Shown: positions 6,813-12,213, numbered from the stretch's first letter. The stretch: DNA of 12,771 nucleotides from UBA4124 sp052034745 (GCA_052034745.1 JBPOIF010000034.1:1-12771); one strand, 5' to 3'. Notes: a model not told the origin generated them from the letters alone. Program-made: numbers and translations.

Positions 6813-7259
6813 GTGACCGAAAACAGTCTCGCCTACCTCAAAGAGATATATGACCTCCTGGTGTCAGAAGGTATAAACACCTATGTCTTTGGCGGGTGGG
6901 CTGAAGAGTTGCGCGGGATAGCACCCCCTCGCTCACACAAAGACGTCGATCTTCTCTATAGCAACAACGATCTCGTTCCTGTCGATGCATTCATCAAAAA
7001 GTACGACCTCAAACCCATAAAAATATTTCCTCACAAACGCGCATTTCTCTACAGAGGAATCATGGTGGAGATCTTTCTCGTCACCAACAATACTACAAAC
7101 TTTTTCGACACCTATTTACATGAATGGCCAAACAACACCTTTGAAGAAGAACTCGTACAAGACTTCCATGTTTGCAGTACGTCAGCACTCAGAGAATATC
7201 GCACCCACCACCACCTCGTCGAAGAAGCAGGCGCGCAGTACAAAAATAACAATATTTAA
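6813..7259 (+). CDS. Small nucleotidyltransferase-fold protein (aminoglycoside adenylyltransferase-like)
   Basis: A 148-residue protein with a minimal nucleotidyltransferase core. GGWAEELRGI (27-36) is the GGW variant of the GS motif, SHKDVDLLY (41-49) carries the paired metal-binding aspartates Asp44 and Asp46, and VEIFLV (85-90) carries the third acidic residue as Glu86. This layout resembles the ANT(2'')/LinA-like adenylyltransferase group, but the protein is short and lacks the helical substrate domain, so antibiotic modification should not be assumed. Translation starts at GTG; the ATG two bases upstream runs straight into TGA. It is divergent from the larger nucleotidyltransferase gene with 78 bp between starts. 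It converges on the zincin gene. Confidence 0.8.
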   Translation: MTENSLAYLKEIYDLLVSEGINTYVFGGWAEELRGIAPPRSHKDVDLLYSNNDLVPVDAFIKKYDLKPIKIFPHKRAFLYRGIMVEIFLVTNNTTNFFDTYLHEWPNNTFEEELVQDFHVCSTSALREYRTHHHLVEEAGAQYKNNNI

Positions 7260-7308
7260 AATAAATAGTTATTCCTTCTTAACCTTTTTAGGAGGAAATA
7301 AAGAGAGG

Positions 7309-8541
7309 CTAGAATTTAAATTCTCTAATTATAAAATCTGTTCTCTTATATTTTCCATTTGAATATTTCCATAATTCATTTATTGGCACATTTCTAAAAA
7401 ACTCCACAGAATGAACCTTTTCGTAAATTACGTCAATCATATTTTTTAAAACTCTATCATATTCTGATTGAAGAAAATTTATACCTTCTTTTAATTTTTG
7501 TTTTTCCGTTTCTGAAAAATATTCACCATTGTTAATACTTTCATTATTTAGATCCCTTGTTTCTTTATTGTAATCATATGTAGAATTAATATCTTTATCG
7601 GTCAAAATATATTCAACATCTTCCTTTTCATTATTCCCAGCCTTCAAATATGCAAAGATTTCATCTTTAGCTTTTTTTAATCTTTCTTCAAAATCAAATT
7701 TGATAGCATCATTTAACTGTTCTTTATTAAACTCAAAATCTAGATTTTCGTTTATAACAGCAGTCTCGAGTAAACGAGCCTTAATTAGATTTGTTTTTTT
7801 ATGGATAGCATGTTCTGATTCGTGGGAAATAATCTCAGATATATCACGACGAAGTTCTTCTTCTTGATGCGATTTATTTTTATGAATAATATTAACATGA
7901 GTTTCATCTTTCTCAGTAGAAAAACCACCGAGTACCTCATGGATATTATCATTATCTTCCCCGTAGGCTTTGTTAAAATTTTTTGAATCTTCCACAAAAA
8001 AGTTAATGGCAAAAGGATCTTGCTTGGTTTCTAAGGCACTATTCTTGTAATACTTGTTAGAAATAGCTCCAACGTCTTTAAAAAGAAAATCTTTTAGTCT
8101 TCCTTTAAAATCTGGAATATTATAGTAATCAAAATGAAAAATCTCCTTCCATATATTTTCCGGATTATTTTTGTGTTTTTTTAATAACTCTGTATTATAC
8201 TTTAGCTCTTTTTTGTAGTCTTCTAATTTTTTATGAGCAGTAGTTTTAAATGGTTCAGGCATTTTTTCTAAAAGGTCTAAAGCTAATTTCCCACTTTTTG
8301 TATTCTCAAAAAATAAATAGTCTTTCTTTGTCTCTTCACACTCTTTGAATGAATTAAGAAAATTCTGAACGATTTCTTCTCCTGTCTTTCTGGCTAATTC
8401 TACCAATTCTCTTACTTTGTCTATTGCTACTCTGCTTCGATTTTCCTTTGCATATTTAGCTATAAGATCAATATCATTAGAATTTAAAATTTCTTCTTCG
8501 GTAATTATCTTTTTTGTCTCAATATGATTTGATTCTTTCAT
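7309..8541 (-). CDS. Putative zinc metalloprotease-like protein with HExxH motif
   Basis: A 410-residue, strikingly Lys/Glu/Asn-rich protein encoded by very AT-rich DNA. ISEIISHESEHAIHKKT contains HESEH (240-244), a zinc-binding HExxH motif set in a helix. About 50 residues on, KDEIFAYLKAG (292-302) offers Glu294 as a possible third ligand, the spacing seen in gluzincins. The N-terminal 130 residues are helical and probably coiled-coil-like; the C-terminal 100 residues are also helical. There is no signal peptide or membrane helix, so it acts in the cytoplasm or leaves by an unknown route. No characterised family was recognised; the protease call rests on the motif alone. A perfect TATAAT lies 8 bases before the ATG, so the mRNA is probably leaderless. 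Confidence 0.78.
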   Translation of the reverse strand: MKESNHIETKKIITEEEILNSNDIDLIAKYAKENRSRVAIDKVRELVELARKTGEEIVQNFLNSFKECEETKKDYLFFENTKSGKLALDLLEKMPEPFKTTAHKKLEDYKKELKYNTELLKKHKNNPENIWKEIFHFDYYNIPDFKGRLKDFLFKDVGAISNKYYKNSALETKQDPFAINFFVEDSKNFNKAYGEDNDNIHEVLGGFSTEKDETHVNIIHKNKSHQEEELRRDISEIISHESEHAIHKKTNLIKARLLETAVINENLDFEFNKEQLNDAIKFDFEERLKKAKDEIFAYLKAGNNEKEDVEYILTDKDINSTYDYNKETRDLNNESINNGEYFSETEKQKLKEGINFLQSEYDRVLKNMIDVIYEKVHSVEFFRNVPINELWKYSNGKYKRTDFIIREFKF

Positions 8542-8549
8542 GCAGGTAA

Positions 8550-8555
8550 ATTATA
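8550..8555 (-). promoter_or_regulatory. Consensus -10 box TATAAT for the zincin gene
   Basis: On the minus strand TATAAT is separated from the ATG at 8541 by 8 bases, which puts the expected transcription start at 8542-8543, immediately before the start codon. No good -35 box is present at 16-18 bp spacing. Confidence 0.55.
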
Positions 8556-8813
8556 CCCTAATAAGTCTTACAATTCTTTATTTCTGGTGGAGGATGTGAG
8601 AACGCTTTCGCTATTCGCCCGCGAGTCACAGTTCGTCAGTCACTCGTTTTGGTCTGCCTGCCCGCCCTCACAATAATTTGGGAGCAGGCGGGGGCACCGC
8701 CTCGCGTTTTCGCCTGCTGGCTCAACATCGCTCCGGCGTTCGAATCCCGACGCACAACAAGCAGTTGTTGTGCTCCGTCTCCGCAAACGAAAAAGCCCTT
8801 ACGGGCTCGTTTG
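8556..8813. other. GC-rich, hairpin-dense non-coding spacer at the left edge of the cassette
   Basis: No gene is supported here; the frames that cross it run through hairpins and have no recognisable product. The segment is much richer in G+C than the genes on either side. It contains several inverted repeats: 8683-8690 with 8711-8718 (20-base loop), 8752-8760 with 8765-8773, and 8781-8790 with 8807-8816. At 8738-8748 it carries gttcgaatccc, the conserved T-loop sequence of tRNAs, but the flanking stem does not pair and there is no D-arm or anticodon arm upstream. It may be a dispersed intergenic repeat or an old tRNA-derived attachment remnant; both are inference. Confidence 0.55.
8752..8773. 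repeat. Perfect 9-bp hairpin with tetraloop
   Basis: gcacaacaa (8752-8760) pairs with ttgttgtgc (8765-8773) around the loop gcag. No T-run follows on either strand, so it is not a standard terminator. It lies 40 bp outside the left inverted repeat. Confidence 0.75.
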
Positions 8814-8816
8814 CGG
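8781..8816. repeat. Bulged hairpin straddling the outer end of the left inverted repeat
   Basis: The 10-bp outer stem ccgcaaacga (8781-8790) pairs with tcgtttgcgg (8807-8816). After a 4-base bulge of As an inner stem gccc (8795-8798) pairs with gggc (8803-8806). Its right arm includes the first three bases of the 201-bp repeat, and the same hairpin is absent at the outer end of the right repeat. Confidence 0.75.
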
Positions 8817-8882
8817 TGTTTGTTGGACAAAGTTCGAAACTATTTCGAGCAAAATCCAAATGATTAAAAATACTAATGCGGA

Positions 8883-8932
8883 CGAGGCAGGGCGAAACAA
8901 TTTGTCTGGGGGAATGGATTTGCCCTGCCTCG
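8883..8932. repeat. 14-bp stem-loop 1 inside the left repeat
   Basis: Bases 8883-8896 pair with 8919-8932 around a 22-base loop; all pairs are Watson-Crick except a G.T at 8894/8921. In the right copy (11111-11160) that pair is G-C, and the pair 8890/8925 is A-T instead of G-C, so pairing is kept by a double change. Confidence 0.85.
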
Positions 8933-8940
8933 GCTGATTT

Positions 8941-8979
8941 CCCGCCCGCAGGAGGGGTCTGGGGAGGAATGCGGGCGGG
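8941..8979. repeat. 10-bp GC-rich stem-loop 2 inside the left repeat
   Basis: cccgcccgca (8941-8950) pairs perfectly with tgcgggcggg (8970-8979). The 19-base loop contains the 17-base mirror repeat ggaggggtctggggagg. Four Ts follow at once and seven more at 8998-9004, so it could stop transcription entering the cassette from the left. The right copy is at 11064-11102. Confidence 0.85.
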
Positions 8980-9075
8980 TTTTCGGCGGGATTCTAATTT
9001 TTTTATTTTCGCCATCATATTTTGTTTGCCTAAACTTAATGTTTTTGTTATCATTATATTAAACAATTTTATATG

Positions 9076-9110
9076 CACTCACTATAAGTAGTGTATTATG
9101 ATAGTTTATC
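9076..9110 (+). promoter_or_regulatory. Promoter and operator-like palindromes of the cassette operon
   Basis: ACTATAAGT (9081-9089) is an ACT-3-AGT pseudo-palindrome overlapping a -10-like TATAAG (9083-9088). It is nested in a wider CACT/AGTG inverted repeat (9076-9079 with 9090-9093). A second symmetric element, GATA-GTT-TATC, lies at 9100-9110. Operators of restriction-modification controller proteins typically have GACT/AGTC-type symmetry with a TATA centre, in tandem and overlapping the promoter. The -35 is poor (TTAAAC at 9059-9064). The assignment as the regulator's own binding site is inference. Confidence 0.45.
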
Positions 9111-9124
9111 AAAGTCAAAACATT

Positions 9125-9325
9125 ATGGCAAACACTGTTAGTGAAAACATTAGAAAACTTCGGACAAAAAAAGGGATTTCTCAAGATCGTCTATCGAAAG
9201 ATGCCGATTTAGCATTAAATACAGTTGTAAAAATAGAAACTGGAGAAAGTCCTAATCCAACAGTTGATACTTTAGAAAAAATAGCAAAAGCTCTGGGGGT
9301 TCCAGTAGCAGAATTGTTCAAATAA
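9125..9325 (+). CDS. XRE-family regulator, probable controller (C-protein-like) of the restriction-modification operon
   Basis: A 66-residue, single-domain Cro/C1-type helix-turn-helix protein. NIRKLRTKKGISQDRLSKDADLALNTVVKIETGE spans helices 1-4, with the recognition helix near residues 28-38, and ENPTL-type closure is seen as NPTVDTLEKIAKALGVPVAELF. Controller proteins of this size bind as dimers upstream of their own gene and delay endonuclease expression until methylation is done. The ATG at 9125 is preferred because it gives the family N-terminus; the ATG at 9098 lies within the promoter/operator region and would add nine unrelated residues. The stop is 6 bp before the methyltransferase, so all three genes probably share a transcript. 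The controller role is inferred from size and position. Confidence 0.88.
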   Translation: MANTVSENIRKLRTKKGISQDRLSKDADLALNTVVKIETGESPNPTVDTLEKIAKALGVPVAELFK

Positions 9326-9331
9326 TATTTT

Positions 9332-10270
9332 ATGGCAAAAAAAATTGACATTTCAAAAAAGAAAAAAGAGCTTTTGCAAAAACTAAAAAGCCCTTCAAAA
9401 TCTGACGGATATAAAAGATATTCTGGCACGCCACTTCGTTATGCTGGCGGGAAAACCCTAGCAGTTGGGCATATCGTTAATTTATTGCCAGATAAAATTG
9501 GTAAAGTCGTCTCTCCTTTCCTTGGTGGTGCTTCCGTTGAAATTGCTCTAGCAAAAGAACTCGGCATTGAAGTTATTGGTTATGATATTTTCGATATTCT
9601 CATAAATTATTGGCATTATCAGATAACTCAACCTAAAGAATTAGCAAAAAAAATAGCGAAGTTTAAGCCGACAAAAGAGGAGTATGCACGAGTGAGAGAG
9701 ATAATGAAAAAACATTGGAAAGGAATTAAAAAGTTGGAAGGTCTTGATTTGGCGGCTGTTTATTACTTCAACCACAATTATTCTTACGGACCACACTTTC
9801 TTGGTTCACAATCAAGTGTTTATCTCCAACCAGAAAGGCACTTAACAACAGTAGAGAAAGTTAAAAACTTTGACGCAAAAAACCTAAAAGTTTTTTGCGA
9901 TAGCTTTGAAAACATAATTCCAAAGCATAAAAACGATTTTTTATATTGCGACCCGCCTTATTATCTAGACGGAGACAGTAAAATGTTTATTGGAATGTAT
10001 CCACACCGAAACTTTCCAATACATCACAAAGGTTTTAAGCATGAAAAACTTAGAGACCAATTAAAGGCACATAAGGGCGGTTTTATACTTTCCTACAATG
10101 ATTGTTCTACAATAAGAGAATGGTATAAAGATTTTAATATGATAACCCCTTCGTGGCAGTACACTTTTAGTCAGGGTGATACTAGAATTGGTAAAAATAG
10201 AAATGAGAAAAATAACGGTTCTCATATCAAGAAATCACACGAAATAATTATATGGAAACTCCCAGAATAA
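9332..10270 (+). CDS. DNA adenine N6-methyltransferase, D12 class
   Basis: A 312-residue enzyme that methylates adenine in the recognition site, protecting host DNA from the partner nuclease. TPLRYAGGKTLAVGHIVNLLP (33-53) is the Dam/D12 N-terminal signature, VVSPFLGGASVEIALAKELG (59-78) is the S-adenosylmethionine-binding FxGG motif, and FLYCDPPYYLDGD (203-215) is the catalytic DPPY motif (Asp207-Tyr210). Motif order (FxGG before DPPY) fits the alpha group. The target-recognition region lies about 95-200. A basic tail of 30 residues precedes the domain. Specificity cannot be read from the sequence; the relation to Dam does not prove GATC. The 3' end overlaps the endonuclease start by 19 bp. 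Confidence 0.95.
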   Translation: MAKKIDISKKKKELLQKLKSPSKSDGYKRYSGTPLRYAGGKTLAVGHIVNLLPDKIGKVVSPFLGGASVEIALAKELGIEVIGYDIFDILINYWHYQITQPKELAKKIAKFKPTKEEYARVREIMKKHWKGIKKLEGLDLAAVYYFNHNYSYGPHFLGSQSSVYLQPERHLTTVEKVKNFDAKNLKVFCDSFENIIPKHKNDFLYCDPPYYLDGDSKMFIGMYPHRNFPIHHKGFKHEKLRDQLKAHKGGFILSYNDCSTIREWYKDFNMITPSWQYTFSQGDTRIGKNRNEKNNGSHIKKSHEIIIWKLPE

Positions 10271-11040
10271 GAAAATCAAGAGCTTCATCGTCAGATGAAG
10301 CAAGAAGATATCGCCAACAAGGACATGATGATGCCCTCGCTTTTGCGTTAGCTATTGGATTGAATGAGGACTATAAAAATGATGCGAAAGCGAAAAAAGA
10401 TGTCATTGATCCGTCTGGCGATTCTCATTCGGTAAAAAGTGGAGAGAAAAAATGGCAGATATTTTTATATGGGCTCAACCGTTTTGAAAGCGATGCATTT
10501 TTTAGAGTAATGAATGGAATGGGACAGCTTTTAATTGATTGCATAAAATCTTTTCCAGAGACATATCAAGAATATGAGCAAAACAAAGCGGAAGCAAAAG
10601 AAAAACTACGACCGCACATGGTAGCGTTGGCTGAAAAATTACAAGACAAACACAGATTAAGAGCATTTATTGGTAAATCAATTTTTAATGGTGGTGAAGT
10701 AAATTATTTAACGGTATATCAAGGAAACAAATTTCATGTTTTTTGGGGCAAAGAAGTTGAACAGGTAATGGCAGACAATCTTGAGGTTGCAAACTCACAA
10801 GCAAGACAAGCGGGACAATTTCCAGAACAAAAAGTCATTTTTAAGTTTGATGGAACAAACCTAGCCGAACTTGAGATGAGAAATGATAGCCCTGTTCATT
10901 ATCGAGAAATTAGATTTAATATGGTCAAACCAAAAGCAATGAAATTGCTTTTCTCTAAAATAACTCTTGTTCAGGAGTATAATGAAAAAGTGATTTTGTA
11001 TGGAGAAGCAATCAGGCATTTTGGTCGCTGGCGAAAATAA
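10252..11040 (+). CDS. Putative type II restriction endonuclease
   Basis: A 262-residue protein whose gene begins inside the methyltransferase gene (19-bp overlap), implying coupled translation. The segment KKDVIDPSGDSHSVKSGEKKWQIFLYG (48-74) looks like a PD-(D/E)xK nuclease core: acidic residues Asp50, Asp53 and Asp57 followed by S-V-K with Lys62. Here serine stands where Glu is usual, so the active site is tentative. The call rests mainly on position, as the only other protein in a regulator-methyltransferase operon, and on this motif. Its last codons (tgg cga aaa taa) lie inside the right inverted repeat, so the C-terminus Trp-Arg-Lys is supplied by the repeat. No Shine-Dalgarno sequence is visible. 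Confidence 0.75.
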   Translation: METPRIRKSRASSSDEARRYRQQGHDDALAFALAIGLNEDYKNDAKAKKDVIDPSGDSHSVKSGEKKWQIFLYGLNRFESDAFFRVMNGMGQLLIDCIKSFPETYQEYEQNKAEAKEKLRPHMVALAEKLQDKHRLRAFIGKSIFNGGEVNYLTVYQGNKFHVFWGKEVEQVMADNLEVANSQARQAGQFPEQKVIFKFDGTNLAELEMRNDSPVHYREIRFNMVKPKAMKLLFSKITLVQEYNEKVILYGEAIRHFGRWRK

Positions 11041-11229
11041 AAAAATCAGAATCCCGCCGAAATCCCGCCCGCATTCCTCCCCAGACCCCTCCTGCGGGCG
11101 GGAAAACAGCCGAGGCAAGGCGAATCCATTCCCCCAGACAAATAGTTTCGCCTTGCCTCGTCCGCATTAGTATTTTTAATCATTTGGATTTTGCTCGAAA
11201 TACATTCGAACTTTGTCCAACAAACACCG
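11029..11229 (-). repeat. Right 201-bp inverted repeat of the cassette
   Basis: This is the reverse complement of 8814-9014 at 192 of 201 positions, ungapped. Its inner end begins within the endonuclease gene (last 12 bases including the stop), and its outer end is 12 bp short of the stop codon of the GH5 gene. It holds stem-loop 2 at 11064-11102 and stem-loop 1 at 11111-11160, the latter a perfect 14-bp stem. The region between 11041 and 11241 has no other feature; transcripts from both flanking genes converge into it, so it probably also acts as a terminator. Confidence 0.95.
11111..11160. repeat. Perfect 14-bp stem-loop 1 in the right repeat
   Basis: cgaggcaaggcgaa (11111-11124) pairs perfectly with ttcgccttgcctcg (11147-11160) around a 22-base loop. 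Compared with the left copy, one G-C pair has become A-T and one G.T wobble has become G-C, so the stem is maintained despite sequence divergence. Confidence 0.88.
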
Positions 11230-11241
11230 CCAAACAGAGTC

Positions 11242-12213
11242 TTATGCTTCTATGGCGCCCTGGTCTACCATATCCTTAAAACTCCATGTTCCCCTTCCCT
11301 CAGATTCATATGGAAAATAAAACCAAGCCAAAGCCTGATCGTAACAGTCTAGCTGCAGCTTTGCGTATTCTTTTAAAATTTTATTTTTTTCTACTTGGCT
11401 TGGTAATTGACGATAAGCTTTCCCCATCACTAAACTCCATTCGCCTACGATCAACGGTCGAAGTAAAGATGCTACGCGCAAGAACCATTTCACTCTTTTG
11501 ACTCGACGAAATATCTTGGTTTTTTGAGTTTTTTTATCTTTGCCAAATGAAGGATAAATATGGCAATCCAGCCCAACCCTCAGGATGCAAGCTGCAAACA
11601 ATCCTAGCGCGGGCACATACCAATCACTTATAAAAATTTTTAAATTTGTATTATGCTCGGTTATCTGCTTTTTTGCTTTTTTATAATAAGAAATATACTG
11701 CCAGAAAGATCCTGTTGTCAGCTTCGGTTCGTTAAGTAGCTCAATGCCCCAAAAATTTGGGTGTTCGCTATAGCGCTCAACAATTTTGGCTGTTATTTCT
11801 AAAGATTGAGCCTTGCATTTTTTATCACTTAGCCAGCGGTGTTCCCCTGCTTGTCCGCTGTGGTGCAATCCATTTTGACTACCTGGCACACCGTGAATGT
11901 CTATAAGTATTTTAAGATCATATTTTTTAGCCATTTTAAAAGCCCAGTCAAGACGATCGACACTTGCAACGTATGGATCTTCGCCACCAAATAACCAATA
12001 GCCAATCGGAATTCTTAACAATTCAATATGCCGACCTAGCCACTTAAAGTCTGATTCTGTTATAAAGGTTTCGTGATGTCTTTTGATACGTTTACGGTAT
12101 TTTTCACCAATAATTGAAAGTGAGTATTCATCTTTTGCGTCGGTGTCTTCGAAAATCGACGGTGTTATAAAATGCTCAAGCACCAACCAGCCACCAAGAT
12201 TGACTCCTTTCAT
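11242..12213 (-). CDS. Glycoside hydrolase family 5 (exo-beta-1,3-glucanase-like)
   Basis: A 323-residue (beta/alpha)8-barrel enzyme. KGVNLGGWLVLEHFITPSIF at the N-terminus is the signature of the GH5 group containing fungal exo-1,3-glucanases. ILIDIHGVPGSQNG (102-115) is the next barrel motif. The acid/base glutamate is in LLNEP (Glu162), the substrate-binding His in DCHIYPSF (His218), and the nucleophile in IVGEWSLV (Glu258). Retaining hydrolysis of a beta-glucan is expected; exact linkage is uncertain. There is no signal peptide or membrane helix, so the enzyme appears cytoplasmic, unusual for polysaccharide breakdown and suggesting action on imported or internal oligosaccharides. It is probably complete: both catalytic residues and the terminal Trp-containing strand are present. 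It ends beside the right inverted repeat. Confidence 0.92.
   Translation of the reverse strand: MKGVNLGGWLVLEHFITPSIFEDTDAKDEYSLSIIGEKYRKRIKRHHETFITESDFKWLGRHIELLRIPIGYWLFGGEDPYVASVDRLDWAFKMAKKYDLKILIDIHGVPGSQNGLHHSGQAGEHRWLSDKKCKAQSLEITAKIVERYSEHPNFWGIELLNEPKLTTGSFWQYISYYKKAKKQITEHNTNLKIFISDWYVPALGLFAACILRVGLDCHIYPSFGKDKKTQKTKIFRRVKRVKWFLRVASLLRPLIVGEWSLVMGKAYRQLPSQVEKNKILKEYAKLQLDCYDQALAWFYFPYESEGRGTWSFKDMVDQGAIEA

Larger units (their letters stand above)
8814..9014 (+). repeat. Left 201-bp inverted repeat of the restriction-modification cassette
   Basis: Aligned by hand with the reverse complement of 11029-11229, this matches at 192 of 201 positions with no gaps (left position p pairs with right position 20043-p). 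The mismatches are at 8839, 8840, 8890, 8899, 8921, 8925, 8937, 8980 and 8996. Similarity continues outward for about 5 bp (gtttg) only if one base is skipped. The repeat holds two strong hairpins (8883-8932 and 8941-8979), a mirror-symmetric G-rich loop and a run of seven Ts. Its inner end, attttcgcca, is antisense to the last codons of the endonuclease gene at the other side. Confidence 0.95.
8814..11229. mobile_element. Putative restriction-modification cassette bounded by long inverted repeats
   Basis: A 2.4-kb segment made of two 201-bp structured inverted repeats enclosing exactly three co-directional genes: XRE regulator, adenine methyltransferase, endonuclease. No transposase or recombinase is encoded, so movement would need enzymes supplied elsewhere or homologous recombination. 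No direct target-site duplication is visible at the outer ends. Restriction-modification genes are known to behave as selfish mobile units, and some are flanked by long repeats. The G+C content of the genes is lower than that of the housekeeping genes on the left. The boundaries rest on repeat symmetry only. Confidence 0.6.

Noticed and set aside
7289..7300. Strong Shine-Dalgarno-like aggaggaaataa on the plus strand
   Set aside because: No start codon with a usable reading frame follows within range.
7311..7324. 14-bp palindrome agaatttaaattct at the 3' end of the zincin gene
   Set aside because: It is A/T-dominated inside coding sequence of extreme composition and overlaps the stop codon; chance is sufficient.
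8738..8753. Possible tRNA gene suggested by gttcgaatccc
   Set aside because: The bases flanking the T-loop do not form a 5-bp stem, and no acceptor, D or anticodon arm can be found within the upstream 80 bases.
8649..8867. Open frames on both strands across 8636-8867
   Set aside because: They run through three hairpins and into the inverted repeat, have no recognisable product, and several frames are open only because the DNA is GC-rich.
8804..11240. Target-site duplication flanking the cassette
   Set aside because: The bases outside the repeats (gtttg on the left, ccaaac on the right) are complementary rather than directly repeated, so they extend the inverted repeat instead of marking a duplication.
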